Shown here piece by piece: positions 11,483 to 20,361 of a stretch of 43,334 nucleotides of DNA (the stretch's first letter is position 1; the number at the start of each line of letters is the position of its first letter). Position numbers and translations under genes: made by a program. The notes under the pieces are model-generated. The model worked only from the letters and a program-made list of their open reading frames with translations, was not told where the DNA came from and ran no database searches. The stretch comes from an uncultured beta proteobacterium (GTDB lineage Bacteria; Pseudomonadota; Gammaproteobacteria; Burkholderiales; Burkholderiaceae_C): NCBI GenBank assembly GCA_903924955.1, contig CAIYDK010000075.1, forward strand, positions 1 to 43,334. The letters run 5' to 3'.

Positions 11483-11514
11483 AAAAAAGCCCGACCAGCA
11501 AGACTGGCGGGCTT
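11483..11514 (-). terminator. Intrinsic terminator of the psiF-like gene
   Basis: On the minus strand, the stem AAGCCCGCCAG / CTGGTCGGGCTT with a five-base loop is followed by TTTTTT. It lies between the convergent ubiA and psiF-like genes. It may also stop ubiA transcripts, though the plus side lacks a T run. Confidence 0.85.
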
Positions 11515-11545
11515 ATGCCATGCTCGCAGCAGGCGAGCCTGGGGG

Positions 11546-11830
11546 TTATTTTTTCAGGCAATCGCTCATGAACTTTTTGCGCTCGTCGCCCTTCATGCCC
11601 TTGGCGTCCACATTGCAGGTTTTCATCTTGCTTTGCTGCGTAGCGGGGGCGGCTGGTTTTGCGCTCAGGCACTCCTTCATGAAAGCTTTGCGTTCATCCC
11701 CCTTTTTGTCAGCGGCATCTTTGTTGCAGGCGCCCATCTTCGATTGCTGCGCTGTTGGCGCGTCGGCAGCGTGGGCTGCACCGAATGACAGGGAGAGGCC
11801 CAGGGCCAGCAGCGAAAACAGTTTTTTCAT
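11546..11830 (-). CDS. PsiF-repeat exported protein
   Basis: A protein of 94 residues. A signal peptide (MKKLFSLLALGLSLSFGAAHA) is followed by two copies of the PsiF repeat: QSKMGACNKDAADKKGDERKAFMKECL and QSKMKTCNVDAKGMKGDERKKFMSDCL, each with two cysteines. E. coli psiF is phosphate-starvation-inducible and its function is unknown. I chose ATG 11830 because AGGA lies six bases upstream and the signal peptide starts there; the track's longer version adds a stretch with no support. It is monocistronic, with its own terminator. The paired cysteines suggest disulfides in the periplasm. Confidence 0.9.
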   Translation of the reverse strand: MKKLFSLLALGLSLSFGAAHAADAPTAQQSKMGACNKDAADKKGDERKAFMKECLSAKPAAPATQQSKMKTCNVDAKGMKGDERKKFMSDCLKK

Positions 11831-11948
11831 AGGTTGTCCTAAAGAGTGGGTAAGTGACAGCGACTGCCGTCGGTGCAAAAAATTCCCCGACGGGACTCAA
11901 GCATACAACGCAGAAGTGGCCAACCGGATGACCGATGGCGCTGGCCCG

Positions 11949-11954
11949 TAAAAT
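11949..11954 (+). promoter_or_regulatory. -10-like hexamer TAAAAT six bases before argS
   Basis: TAAAAT is followed by CCAGAA and then the argS ATG. No Shine-Dalgarno is present, so transcription may begin at or next to the start codon. No good -35 is seen. Confidence 0.4.
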
Positions 11955-11960
11955 CCAGAA

Positions 11961-13658
11961 ATGCTGTCTGTAAAAAATGAACTTCTGGAGGCGCTGGCCG
12001 CTTCCCTCGAAAAACTGTTGCCGGGCGCGGGTGCCAAGGCCGCGTTTGAATCGCCCAAAGTGGCTGCCCATGGTGATTTGGCCACGACGGCGGCTATGCA
12101 ACTGGCCAAGCCGCTCAAGGTCAATCCGCGCCAATTGGCAGATACGCTGCGCACGGCGTTGTTAAGCCAAGAATCATTTGCGCGCTGGGTGCAGGACATT
12201 GAGATTGCCGGTCCCGGGTTCATCAATATCCGCCTCAAACCTGAAAGCAAGCAGCAGGTGGTGCGCGAGGTGCTGGCGCAAGGCGCGCAATTTGGAGACC
12301 AGGCCAGCAACAGTCAGCGCATTTTGGTGGAGTTTGTGTCGGCCAACCCGACTGGGCCGCTGCACGTGGGTCACGGCCGCCAGGCGGCTTTGGGTGATGC
12401 CATCTGCAACCTGTTTGCGACCCAGGGCTGGCAGGTGCACAGGGAGTTTTATTACAACGACGCCGGCGTGCAAATCCAGACCCTGGCCAACAGCACGCAA
12501 CTGCGAGCCAAAGGCTTCAAGCCTGGTGACGAATGCTGGCCTGTTGACCCGGAGAACCCACTGAGCAAGGCGTTCTACAACGGGGATTACATCCAGGATA
12601 TTGCGGATGACTTTCTCGCACGCAAGACGGTCGCAGCCGATGATCGCAGCTTCACTGCCAGTGGTGACGTGGAGGATATGGAGTCCATTCGCAACTTTGC
12701 GGTGGCCTACCTGCGCCGTGAGCAGGACAAGGATTTACAGGCCTTCAACCTGAAGTTTGACGAGTACTACCTGGAGTCGAGCCTGTACACCAGCGGCCGG
12801 GTCGAACAGACGGTGAACAAGCTGGTCGCCAACGGCAAGACCTATGAAAAGGATGGCGCGCTGTGGCTCCAGTCCACCGATTACGGCGATGACAAGGACC
12901 GTGTCATGCGCAAGCAGGATGGCAGCTACACCTACTTTGTCCCCGATGTGGCCTACCACATCGCCAAGTGGGAACGTGGTTTCACCAAGGTCGTGAACAT
13001 TCAGGGCACCGACCACCATGGAACCATTGCCCGTGTGCGTGCGGGGCTGCAGGCGGCCGATGTAGGCATTCCAAAAGGCTACCCCGATTACGTGCTGCAC
13101 ACCATGGTGCGGGTGGTCAAGGGTGGTGAAGAGGTCAAAATATCCAAGCGCGCCGGCAGTTACGTGACCCTGCGCGACCTGATCGAGTGGACCAACAAGG
13201 ATGCCGTACGCTTCTTCCTGCTGAGCCGCAAGCCCGACACTGAATACACCTTTGACGTGGACTTGGCCGTGGCCAAGAACAACGACAACCCGGTCTACTA
13301 CGTGCAGTATGCCCATGCGCGTATTTGCTCGGTGCTAAGCACCTGGGGTGGCGATGTGGCCAGTCTGCAGAGCGCGGACTTGTCCGCTTTGCACAGTCCG
13401 CAAGCCCTGGCCCTGATGCTGCTGCTGGCAAAGTACCCCGAGATGCTGACCACCGCTGCCGCTGACGAAGCGCCGCACGATGTGACCTTTTACCTGCGTG
13501 AACTCGCAGCTTGCTACCACAGTTACTACGACGCCGAACGTATTCTGGTGGATGATGCCGCAGTCAGGCTGGCACGACTGGCCCTGGTCGCCGCTACCGC
13601 GCAGGTGTTGCACAATGGCCTGGCAGTGCTGGGCGTGAGCGCCCCGCAAAAAATGTAG
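11961..13658 (+). CDS. argS: Arginyl-tRNA synthetase
   Basis: A protein of 565 residues, a class I synthetase that charges tRNA-Arg. The N-terminal ArgS domain (residues 1-100) includes [16 protein letters not shown]. The catalytic signature is [20 protein letters not shown], with HVGH at residues 135-138. The KMSKS counterpart is [12 protein letters not shown]. The C-terminal helical anticodon domain has [13 protein letters not shown] and the ending [16 protein letters not shown]. There is no Shine-Dalgarno before ATG 11961, and TAAAAT sits six bases upstream, which suggests a leaderless mRNA. A family R REP begins immediately after the stop codon. Confidence 0.97.
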   Translation: MLSVKNELLEALAASLEKLLPGAGAKAAFESPKVAAHGDLATTAAMQLAKPLKVNPRQLADTLRTALLSQESFARWVQDIEIAGPGFINIRLKPESKQQVVREVLAQGAQFGDQASNSQRILVEFVSANPTGPLHVGHGRQAALGDAICNLFATQGWQVHREFYYNDAGVQIQTLANSTQLRAKGFKPGDECWPVDPENPLSKAFYNGDYIQDIADDFLARKTVAADDRSFTASGDVEDMESIRNFAVAYLRREQDKDLQAFNLKFDEYYLESSLYTSGRVEQTVNKLVANGKTYEKDGALWLQSTDYGDDKDRVMRKQDGSYTYFVPDVAYHIAKWERGFTKVVNIQGTDHHGTIARVRAGLQAADVGIPKGYPDYVLHTMVRVVKGGEEVKISKRAGSYVTLRDLIEWTNKDAVRFFLLSRKPDTEYTFDVDLAVAKNNDNPVYYVQYAHARICSVLSTWGGDVASLQSADLSALHSPQALALMLLLAKYPEMLTTAAADEAPHDVTFYLRELAACYHSYYDAERILVDDAAVRLARLALVAATAQVLHNGLAVLGVSAPQKM

Positions 13659-13705
13659 ACCTTGTGGGTCAGACCACTCGCGCAGCGATGTGCTCTGACC
13701 CCAAC
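13659..13705. repeat. REP-like palindrome (family R) between argS and the SPOR gene
   Basis: This 47-base element is identical to 41082-41128. GGGTCAGA (13667-region) and TCTGACCCC (13694-13702) form the outer arms of an imperfect hairpin, with CTCGCGCAGCG near the tip. It starts at the base after the argS stop codon and could act as a transcript 3' end stabiliser. Confidence 0.9.
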
Positions 13706-13723
13706 TGATTAGAGAGGCAGTAC

Positions 13724-14365
13724 ATGAAAAAACAGCGTGGCGGAACCATCTTGGGGTTCATCATAGGCGTGGTGTTCGGTTTGGCTGCGGCGCTGGTTGT
13801 GGCTGTTTACGTCACCAAAGTGCCGGTACCCTTCATGAATAAGGGGCAGAGTCGCTCCGCTGATCAGGACGAAGCCGAGGCCAAGAAGAACAAGGATTGG
13901 GATCCTAACGCGCCGTTGTATGGCAAAAACCCTGCAAAACCCGCCGCAGTGGCGTCTGCACCTGTTGCGGTTGCCAGTACTGCCAGCGCTGCAAAAGCTG
14001 CCGAGTCCACCAAGGCCGACGCCAAGGCGGGCGCCAAATCTGACGCCAAGGCGGAAGTGAAACCCGCCGTGTCTGCGGACCCGCTTGGCGATCTGGCCAA
14101 GGCGAAGTCTGCACCAACAGCCAGTGAGCCATTTATCTTCTACGTGCAGTTGGGTGCTTACCGCACCGTCGAAGACGCCGAAAGCCAGCGCGCCAAGCTG
14201 TCCTTGAGCGGAATTGAAACCAAGATTACGGAGCGTGAGCAGTCCGGGCGGGCCGTGTTCCGTGTGCGGACGGGGCCGTTTGACAGCAAGGAAGATGCTG
14301 AACGCAATAAGGAAAAGTTGGACAAGGCGGGCCTGGAAACATCGCTGGTCCGAGTGCAACGATAA
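13724..14365 (+). CDS. SPOR-domain membrane protein (FtsN/DedD-like)
   Basis: A protein of 213 residues. One N-terminal transmembrane helix (ILGFIIGVVFGLAAALVVAVYV, residues 9-30) leads to a long Ala/Lys/Pro-rich linker (residues 35-130) and a C-terminal SPOR domain: FYVQLGAYRTVEDAESQRAKL and VFRVRTGPFDSKEDAERNKEKL. SPOR domains bind denuded glycan strands of septal peptidoglycan, so it should act at the division site. AGAGAGG lies six bases before ATG 13724. The argS / SPOR / dsbA order is common in Burkholderiales. It could be named ftsN, but I cannot separate FtsN from DedD by sequence alone. Confidence 0.9.
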   Translation: MKKQRGGTILGFIIGVVFGLAAALVVAVYVTKVPVPFMNKGQSRSADQDEAEAKKNKDWDPNAPLYGKNPAKPAAVASAPVAVASTASAAKAAESTKADAKAGAKSDAKAEVKPAVSADPLGDLAKAKSAPTASEPFIFYVQLGAYRTVEDAESQRAKLSLSGIETKITEREQSGRAVFRVRTGPFDSKEDAERNKEKLDKAGLETSLVRVQR

Positions 14366-14428
14366 GACCCTGTTCGGGAACTTTGCCTTGCGGTACCGAT
14401 CACAGACACACTTTTGGAGTTTTTTTGC

Positions 14429-15088
14429 ATGAATATGAAACGTCGTGAATTTTCTCAGGCAGCCGTGGGTGCTGCATTGGCCTCCTCGTCATTGCTGCCG
14501 CCGGTGGCGTTCGCGCAGGCTAAAAAACCGGTCGCGGGCAAGGATTTCCACATTCTGGACGCAGCAGCGCCGGTGGAAGCGCCCGCTGGAAAAATCGAGG
14601 TAGTGGAGTTTTTTTGGTACAGCTGCCCCCACTGCAATGTGTTTGAGCCCACGCTGGCAAACTGGGTCAAGAGCCTTCCAAAGGATCTGGCGTTCAAGCG
14701 CTCCCATGTGGCGTTCAATGACGGTTTCGTCCCCCAGCAGCGCCTGTTCCTGACTCTGGAGGCAATGGGGCTGATTGAGAAATTGCATAGCAAAGTGTTT
14801 GCGGCCATTCATGCAGAGAAACTCAATTTGGCCAAGGGTGATGCCATCACCGACTGGGTTGTCAAGCAGGGTGTGGATAAAGCCAAATTCCTGGAGCAAT
14901 ACAACTCGTTTTCCGTATCGACCAAGGCTACACGCTCGACTCAGCTGCAGAATGCATACCGGGTGGAAGGTGTGCCAGCCCTGGGCATCGCGGGGCGGTT
15001 CTATACCGATGGATCGATGGCCGGCAGCATGGAGCGCGCACTGCAAGTGGCTGAATTCCTCGTCGCCGAGGTCAGGGCAGGCCGCTAA
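14429..15088 (+). CDS. dsbA: Periplasmic thiol:disulfide oxidoreductase DsbA
   Basis: A protein of 219 residues from ATG 14429, with GGAG nine bases upstream. DsbA introduces disulfides into exported proteins. The thioredoxin-fold active site is VEFFWYSCPHCNVFEP, with CPHC at residues 66-69, the classic DsbA pair. The cis-proline loop is RVEGVPALGI. The signal peptide begins MNMKRREFSQAAVGAALASS, a twin-arginine-like motif (RREFSQ), followed by a hydrophobic stretch and AFAQA. Export by Tat rather than Sec is therefore possible, which is unusual for DsbA. It ends next to a hairpin shared with the convergent polyphosphate gene. Confidence 0.95.
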   Translation: MNMKRREFSQAAVGAALASSSLLPPVAFAQAKKPVAGKDFHILDAAAPVEAPAGKIEVVEFFWYSCPHCNVFEPTLANWVKSLPKDLAFKRSHVAFNDGFVPQQRLFLTLEAMGLIEKLHSKVFAAIHAEKLNLAKGDAITDWVVKQGVDKAKFLEQYNSFSVSTKATRSTQLQNAYRVEGVPALGIAGRFYTDGSMAGSMERALQVAEFLVAEVRAGR

Positions 15089-15096
15089 ATGTGCTT

Positions 15097-15121
15097 GAAA
15101 CGGGTTTCATAAACCCGTTTC
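15097..15121. terminator. Probable bidirectional terminator between dsbA and the polyphosphate gene
   Basis: GAAACGGGTTT and AAACCCGTTTC form a perfect 11-bp stem with a three-base loop, placed between two convergent genes. No long T run follows on either strand, so its efficiency is uncertain. Confidence 0.6.
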
Positions 15122-15127
15122 GCCAGC

Positions 15128-16747
15128 TTAGCCTTTGCGTTTGTTTTTGCCCTTGCTGGCGTGTTTTGATTTTCCGTCTGCATCGTTTTCGGCATCTGCG
15201 GTGGGCATTTCACTTTTGGCAACCTTGCGGGCCTTTTTGGACAGGGTTTGTTCGCCTTTTTGGGCGCGGCCATCCAGTTCGGCTTCGATGCGTTCGCACA
15301 GCGTGCGCAAAATTTTGACCCGGGCGTAGTTCTTGTCGTTGGCCTCGACCAGGGTCCAGGGCGCATTGCCAGTGCTGGTGCGCTCCACCATGTCACAAAT
15401 GGCCTGCTGGTAAGCGTCCCACTTCTCGCGGTTGCGCCAGTCTTCCTGGGTGATCTTGAAACGCTTGAATGCGATCTGCTCGCGCGCCTTGAAACGTTTT
15501 AATTGTTCCTGTTGGCTGATCTGCAGCCAGAACTTCACCACAATGACGCCAGAGTCGGCTAGCTCGTGTTCGAAGTCATTGATCTCAGTGTAGGCGCGCA
15601 GCCAGTCGTTCTCTGCGCAAAACCCTTCGACCCGCTCCACCAGAACCCGCCCATACCAGGTTCTGTCAAATATGGCGACTTGGCCCGTGCGCGGTATATG
15701 GCGCCAGAAGCGCCATAGATACGGCTGGGCGCGCTCCTCTTCGGTCGGGGCAGCCACCGGGATTACCTGGTATTGCCTCGCATCGAGTGCTGCCCCGATG
15801 CGCCGGATGGCGCCGCCCTTGCCGGCGGCGTCGGCCCCTTCAAACGCGCACAGCAGCGACCGCCCCTTGAACCGGGGGTCGCGCAGCAGTTCGGCAAGTC
15901 GACCCTGCCAGCGCGACAGCTCGTCCTCATAGGCTTTGTCGGCGAGACGCAGGTTGAGGTCGAGTTCGGACAGCACGGTGCGGCCATCGGTGTTGACCCG
16001 CACCATGGGCGCTACTGGCGACTCCTGTTTCTCGGTGCTGGCTAGCTTCTTTTGCAAAGCCTGCAGCAGAATCTGTCCCACCGTCAGCGACCGGTAGCGG
16101 TCGTCAGTGCCTTCCACCACCACCCAGGGCGCCCAGGGCGTGTTCGTCAAGCGCAGCAAGTGGCCCGCCACGTCTTGCAGTTTGTCGTAGGTCTTGAGCC
16201 GGTCCCAGTTCCACTGGGTGACCCGCCATGCGGTGCGCGGATCTTTTTCCAACGCCTTGAGCCGTTTCACTTGCCCCTCTTTGGTCAGGTGAAACCAGAA
16301 TTTCAGGACCAGAGCCCCTTCATTGACCAGCATGGCCTCAAAACGGTTGATCTGGTCTGCCTGGGCGTCGAGCTCCTTGAGGGAAACCTCCTCCAGAATG
16401 CGCTGGCGAATCGGGTCCGAGTACCATGATCCGGCAAATATGCCGACGCGCCCCTTGGGCGGGAGTGAGCGCCAGTAGCGCCACATGGGTGGGCGCTCCC
16501 GCTCTTCGTCACTGGCCATGGAAAATGCCAGAGTGGAAATGAAGCGCGGGTCCATCCACTCATACAGCACGTTGATGGTCTCGCCTTTGCCTGCACCATC
16601 CTGCCCGCTGATCAGCACCACCACCGGAATTTTCTTGTTTTCCTGCAGGTTGACCTGCGCTTCCAGCAGCGCGGCGCGCAGAGCGGGCACTGCCGCCTTG
16701 TAGGTCGCCTTGTCAATCTTGTGGCCAATTTCTGCGGATTCAAACAT
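15128..16747 (-). CDS. pap: Polyphosphate:AMP phosphotransferase (two-domain PPK2)
   Basis: A protein of 539 residues from ATG 16747, with GGAG five bases upstream; the track's longer start is not needed. It uses polyphosphate to phosphorylate AMP to ADP. There are two tandem PPK2 domains. The first has Walker A SGQDGAGKGETI (residues 47-58) but reads IFAGSWYSDPI where an active domain has DRxWY. The second is complete: FEGADAAGKGGAIRR and VAIFDRTWYGRVLVERVEG. As in known class II enzymes, the second domain should be catalytic. The last 45 residues are a Lys-rich tail (KKARKVAKS...SKGKNKRKG), which could bind polyphosphate. A small gene of unknown function lies upstream on the same strand. 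Confidence 0.93.
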   Translation of the reverse strand: MFESAEIGHKIDKATYKAAVPALRAALLEAQVNLQENKKIPVVVLISGQDGAGKGETINVLYEWMDPRFISTLAFSMASDEERERPPMWRYWRSLPPKGRVGIFAGSWYSDPIRQRILEEVSLKELDAQADQINRFEAMLVNEGALVLKFWFHLTKEGQVKRLKALEKDPRTAWRVTQWNWDRLKTYDKLQDVAGHLLRLTNTPWAPWVVVEGTDDRYRSLTVGQILLQALQKKLASTEKQESPVAPMVRVNTDGRTVLSELDLNLRLADKAYEDELSRWQGRLAELLRDPRFKGRSLLCAFEGADAAGKGGAIRRIGAALDARQYQVIPVAAPTEEERAQPYLWRFWRHIPRTGQVAIFDRTWYGRVLVERVEGFCAENDWLRAYTEINDFEHELADSGVIVVKFWLQISQQEQLKRFKAREQIAFKRFKITQEDWRNREKWDAYQQAICDMVERTSTGNAPWTLVEANDKNYARVKILRTLCERIEAELDGRAQKGEQTLSKKARKVAKSEMPTADAENDADGKSKHASKGKNKRKG

Positions 16748-16785
16748 AGGGGCTCCGTTGTGTGGGGTGTCGGCAGGTGAGGTGC

Positions 16786-17034
16786 TCAGACGATCGGCGG
16801 GAATTTGCCGCTGGCGAACAGGCGCCGGGTCGTGGCTACCACAATGAACACGTCCTGCGAGGTGAGTTCGGGGAAATGTTCCTTTAGCGTTTGGTAGGCC
16901 AGGTGATCGTGGGATTGCCCCTCCCATTGGTTGGCGCCATCAAAAAAAGGCCGCAAGGCCTCACAGGCGGCCGGAAAAATGGAGCGCAGTGGCAAGTTGG
17001 TGCGGCGCTCGCCGCCGGCAGCGGGGTCAGACAT
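16786..17034 (-). CDS. Small conserved-looking protein of unknown function
   Basis: A protein of 82 residues. AAGGAG lies seven bases before ATG 17034, a strong ribosome-binding site, and the frame is clean. The sequence has no transmembrane helix or signal peptide. Its centre, FFDGANQWEGQSHDHLAYQTLKEHFP, followed by LTSQDVFIVVATTRRLFASGKFP, looks like a compact alpha/beta or helical domain, but I do not recognise a family. It ends 38 bp before the polyphosphate:AMP phosphotransferase on the same strand and is probably co-transcribed with it, so a link to polyphosphate or nucleotide metabolism is possible. That link is inference from position only. Confidence 0.7.
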   Translation of the reverse strand: MSDPAAGGERRTNLPLRSIFPAACEALRPFFDGANQWEGQSHDHLAYQTLKEHFPELTSQDVFIVVATTRRLFASGKFPPIV

Positions 17035-17185
17035 GGAAGCTCTCCTTGGGCCGATGAGCCAGCGCAGGTGCCGTCGGATGCAACACCTTGAACTGGAGGC
17101 CTTTGGTCCATTCTAGGGGGCCTGTCTTGCGTGACTTTGCTTTGCCGCAAACAAATGTGCGTCGTGAAGGCTTCTGCGCGCTCGG

Positions 17186-17191
17186 TACAAT
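17186..17191 (+). promoter_or_regulatory. -10-like hexamer TACAAT upstream of lptA
   Basis: TACAAT is followed seven bases later by GTG 17199, which is in frame with lptA (MLSQQVSCL then MKKPS). Either GTG 17199 is a leaderless start or this is an ordinary promoter with a 27-base leader to ATG 17226. Confidence 0.4.
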
Positions 17192-17225
17192 GGGCCTCGT
17201 GCTGTCTCAGCAAGTTTCGTGCCTT

Positions 17226-17855
17226 ATGAAAAAACCATCCCTAGCCCTGCTTTTGCTGTTGGTCGCGTCCGCGATGGCTCTGCCATCCCGTGCCGAAAAG
17301 GCTGACCGCAACAAACCCATGAACATCGAAGCCGATATGCTGCGCTATGACGATGTCAAGCAGGTCAGCGTCTTCAGTGGCAATGTGGTGTTGACCAAGG
17401 GCAGCATCGTGATCCGGGCCTCCCAGATTGATGTGCGCCAGGACCCTGATGGTTACCAGTTCGGCACCATCACGGGGGCCGCTGACAAACCTGCGTTCTT
17501 CCGCCAAAAGCGCGAAGGCATGGACGAGTTTATTGAAGGCGAAAGCGAATTGATTGAATACGACGGACGAGCCGACACCGTCAAATTCGTCCGAAACGCT
17601 GTGCTGCGGCGTTTGCGTGGGGCGTCACTGGCCGATGAAATTACGGGCGGTCTGATCGTCTATGAAAACCTGACCGACACGTTCAGCGTGGACGGCAACG
17701 CCATCAAAGGTGCTGCTTCCGGCCCGGGTAACCGGGTTCGCGCGATGCTGACGCCCAAGACGGAGGGAACTGCGTCCGCGCCTAAAGTGGGGGCGCCGGT
17801 ACCTCCAGGCCCGGCGCTGCGCTCCACAACGACGCTGGGGAGTGCACCCAAGTGA
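17226..17855 (+). CDS. lptA: Lipopolysaccharide transport periplasmic protein LptA
   Basis: A protein of 209 residues from ATG 17226. The signal peptide [23 protein letters not shown] leads to an OstA-type beta-jellyroll: [31 protein letters not shown], then [15 protein letters not shown] and [22 protein letters not shown]. LptA bridges the periplasm and carries LPS from LptBFGC to LptDE. The C-terminal 45 residues are Pro/Ala/Thr-rich and probably disordered. An in-frame GTG at 17199 could also be the start. The last four bases (GTGA) overlap lptB, which implies translational coupling. lptC is not upstream, where it usually sits; that side is occupied by a divergent gene. Confidence 0.93.
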   Translation: MKKPSLALLLLLVASAMALPSRAEKADRNKPMNIEADMLRYDDVKQVSVFSGNVVLTKGSIVIRASQIDVRQDPDGYQFGTITGAADKPAFFRQKREGMDEFIEGESELIEYDGRADTVKFVRNAVLRRLRGASLADEITGGLIVYENLTDTFSVDGNAIKGAASGPGNRVRAMLTPKTEGTASAPKVGAPVPPGPALRSTTTLGSAPK

Positions 17856-18628
17856 GCGAATCCGTGGAGGGGGTGCCCGATACGGCTGTCGGGCGGCTTG
17901 AAGTCAGCCATATTCAGAAGGCCTATGGCAAGCGTCAGGTGGTCAAAGACGTGTCCCTCACCGTGCGTACCGGCGAGGTGGTCGGCCTGCTTGGCCCCAA
18001 CGGGGCTGGCAAGACCACGTCTTTTTACATCATCGTCGGTCTGGTTCGTGCGAGTGCGGGCGACATCACCATCGACGGCCATTCCATTGAACACATGCCG
18101 ATTCACCGCCGGGCGCGGCTGGGGCTGGGCTATTTGCCGCAAGAGGCTTCCATCTTTCGCAAGCTCAATGTGGAAGACAACGTGCGTGCCGTTCTGGAAT
18201 TACAGCTCGACGATGCGGGCCAGCCGCTTGCCAGTGCAGAAATCGAATTGCGCTTGACGGCGCTTTTGCAAGACTTGCGGGTGGAGCATCTGCGCGAGTC
18301 GCCTGCATTGGCGCTTTCCGGCGGTGAGCGGCGTCGGGTGGAGATTGCCCGCGCGCTGGCCACCCGCCCCCGGTTCATTTTGCTGGATGAGCCGTTTGCC
18401 GGTATCGATCCGATTGCGGTGATCGAGATCCAGCGCATCATCAATTTCCTCAAGTCACGCGACATTGGCGTGCTGATCACCGACCACAACGTGCGCGAAA
18501 CGCTGGGCATTTGTGACCATGCCTACATCATCAGCGACGGCACCGTGCTGGCCGAGGGGACCCCGTCCGAGATCGTGAACAACGCCGATGTGCGCCGGGT
18601 CTACCTCGGCGAGCATTTCAAAATGTAA
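17852..18628 (+). CDS. lptB: LPS export ABC transporter ATP-binding protein LptB
   Basis: A protein of 258 residues from GTG 17852, overlapping the lptA stop. It powers LPS extraction from the inner membrane with LptFG. Nucleotide-binding motifs are Walker [19 protein letters not shown]-loop [17 protein letters not shown], signature [16 protein letters not shown], Walker [17 protein letters not shown], and the H-loop [15 protein letters not shown] and FAGIDPIAV are typical of LptB. The N-terminus carries about 15 residues more than E. coli LptB ([15 protein letters not shown]). The next gene is rpoN after a 125-bp gap holding a family B repeat. Confidence 0.96.
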   Translation: MSESVEGVPDTAVGRLEVSHIQKAYGKRQVVKDVSLTVRTGEVVGLLGPNGAGKTTSFYIIVGLVRASAGDITIDGHSIEHMPIHRRARLGLGYLPQEASIFRKLNVEDNVRAVLELQLDDAGQPLASAEIELRLTALLQDLRVEHLRESPALALSGGERRRVEIARALATRPRFILLDEPFAGIDPIAVIEIQRIINFLKSRDIGVLITDHNVRETLGICDHAYIISDGTVLAEGTPSEIVNNADVRRVYLGEHFKM

Positions 18629-18680
18629 ACCATGAATCGGTATCAACAAGCGAAGCCCGCTGGGCGGGAATGGCAATTTG

Positions 18681-18753
18681 CCGCCGGGCCGCCCCAAGCC
18701 AAATTAGCCCCCTGGGGGGGCAGCGACCCGCGCAGCGGTGGAGCGTGGGGGCC
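18681..18753 (+). repeat. Dispersed repeat family B, copy 1, abutting rpoN
   Basis: GC-rich element beginning CCGCCGGGCCG, with the palindrome GCCCCCTGGGGGG in the middle and ending CGCAGCGGTGGAGCGTGGGG. It ends at the base before the rpoN start codon, so its G run is the only candidate ribosome-binding site. A related copy is at 29105-29172. Confidence 0.75.
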
Positions 18754-20361
18754 ATGAAGCAAGGTCTTTCACTGCGCGTCTCGCAGCACCTGGCGCTCAC
18801 ACCACAGTTGCAGCAGTCCATTCGCCTGTTGCAGCTCTCCACGCTGGAGCTCAGCCAGGAAGTCGAGCAGATGCTGGACGAAAACCCGTTTCTGGAACTA
18901 ACGCAAGACGAGGCGCCGCGCGAAGAATTTGGACTGCCCCAGTCCGATACCCCGGTTAGCGAAGGCGAACGGGAAATGGAGTACGCTCCTAATTCAATAG
19001 CTGACTACGCAGATTCTGCGGGGGCTAGCGGCCAAAAAGACGAAGAGGTTGTGCCGCTCACCGGATCCGACGAACCCAGCTGGGATGGCGATGGAACGAC
19101 CGAGTTGGTGCCCGACGACGGCGAGTGGGGCACGGACGCCAAGGCCCGTACCAACAACCTGGGCGATGGAGACGACACCGACGCCACCGAGTTGGCACGG
19201 GCACAGGAGTCGTTGCAATCCCATCTGCACCGCCAGGCCCTTAGTCTTCGTCTGAGCGAGACCGACGCCAGCGCACTGCGCTTCCTGATCGAATCGCTCA
19301 ACGACGACGGCTACCTGGAAGACCCGCTGGAAGACCTGGCGCGAGGGCTTGCCGGGGAGGACGAAGAGCAGATAGAGGACCTGGTGCACCACTTCACGGT
19401 TGCGCTGGGTTTGCTGCACAGCCTGGAGCCCGCGGGTGTGGGCGCACGCAACCTGGGTGAGTGCCTGCGGTTGCAACTGCGTGCCAAGCTGGACGATGGA
19501 CTGAACGCGCCCAGCCCCGAACGTGCCACGTTGCTGGCGCTGGCGCTGCGCATGTGCGCCCAGCCCATGGACCTGCTGGCCCGTCGCGACGTGAAGACGC
19601 TGGTGCAGCGATGCGGCGGCTCGGACGCCCAGACCCGCGAAGCGATTGCTCTGATCGCACGGTTGGAACCCAAACCCGGACGGCGCTTTGTGGATGTAGA
19701 GCGCAACATCGTGGTGCCCGATGTGCTGGTGCTGCCAGCGGGCAAGACCCGCGTCGGCGCAACCCCGCAGTTTCGCGTCATGCTCAACCCGGATGTCATG
19801 CCCAAACTGCGCGTCCACGACATTTATGCCAATGTGCTGCGCAACCACCGGGGCGGCGGCAAGGACAGCGCCAGCTACGCTGGTCTACAGCAGCGCCTGC
19901 AGGAGGCACGCTGGTTTATCAAGAACATCCAGCAGCGTTTCGACACTATTCTGCGCGTCAGCACCGCTATCGTGGAGCGGCAAAAAAGTTTCTTCACCCA
20001 CGGTGAACTGGCGATGCGGCCCCTCGTCTTGCGCGAGATCGCGGACGAGTTGGGTCTGCACGAGTCCACCATTAGCCGGGTCACCACCGCCAAGTACATG
20101 GCCACGCCCTTTGGCACCTTTGAGCTGAAGTATTTCTTTGGCTCCGGGTTGGGCACCGAGTCGGGCGGTAATGCGTCGAGTACGGCGGTGCGCGCGCTGA
20201 TCAAACAGTTCATCAGCGCCGAGAGCAACGCCAAGCCCCTGAGCGACAACCAGCTATCCGAAATGCTGAAAGAGCAGGGCATCGAATGCGCCCGGCGCAC
20301 CGTAGCCAAATACCGCGAGGGGCTGAAGATTGCCCCGGCGTCACTAAGAAAAGCATTGTGA
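18754..20361 (+). CDS. rpoN: RNA polymerase sigma-54 factor
   Basis: A protein of 535 residues from ATG 18754; the track's upstream residues come from the family B repeat. Region I is LSLRVSQHLALTPQLQQSIRLLQLSTLEL with QEVEQMLDENPFLE. An acidic region II follows (residues 60-170), then the core-binding region. The HTH is LREIADELGLHESTISRVTTAKYM, and the RpoN box is ARRTVAKYREGLKIAPASLRK. It directs transcription at -24/-12 promoters with enhancer-binding proteins. Region II contains a family A repeat read in frame as NSIADYADSAGASGQK. The neighbours hpf and ptsN, usual after rpoN, are missing; an RlmL-type gene overlaps its stop instead. Confidence 0.96.
   Translation: MKQGLSLRVSQHLALTPQLQQSIRLLQLSTLELSQEVEQMLDENPFLELTQDEAPREEFGLPQSDTPVSEGEREMEYAPNSIADYADSAGASGQKDEEVVPLTGSDEPSWDGDGTTELVPDDGEWGTDAKARTNNLGDGDDTDATELARAQESLQSHLHRQALSLRLSETDASALRFLIESLNDDGYLEDPLEDLARGLAGEDEEQIEDLVHHFTVALGLLHSLEPAGVGARNLGECLRLQLRAKLDDGLNAPSPERATLLALALRMCAQPMDLLARRDVKTLVQRCGGSDAQTREAIALIARLEPKPGRRFVDVERNIVVPDVLVLPAGKTRVGATPQFRVMLNPDVMPKLRVHDIYANVLRNHRGGGKDSASYAGLQQRLQEARWFIKNIQQRFDTILRVSTAIVERQKSFFTHGELAMRPLVLREIADELGLHESTISRVTTAKYMATPFGTFELKYFFGSGLGTESGGNASSTAVRALIKQFISAESNAKPLSDNQLSEMLKEQGIECARRTVAKYREGLKIAPASLRKAL
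18985..19038 (+). repeat. Dispersed repeat family A, in-frame copy in rpoN region II
   Basis: Contains AATTCAATAGCTG, TACGCAGATTCTGCGGGGGC and TAGCGGCCAAAAA, matching the intergenic copy at 38120. The reading phase is the same as in the LysE and thiL copies; the peptide ends ADSAGASGQ. Confidence 0.75.

Noticed and set aside
17018-17036. GGGGTCAGACATG at the start of the 82-residue gene, like a REP arm.
   Set aside because: No second arm nearby; it simply encodes MSDP.
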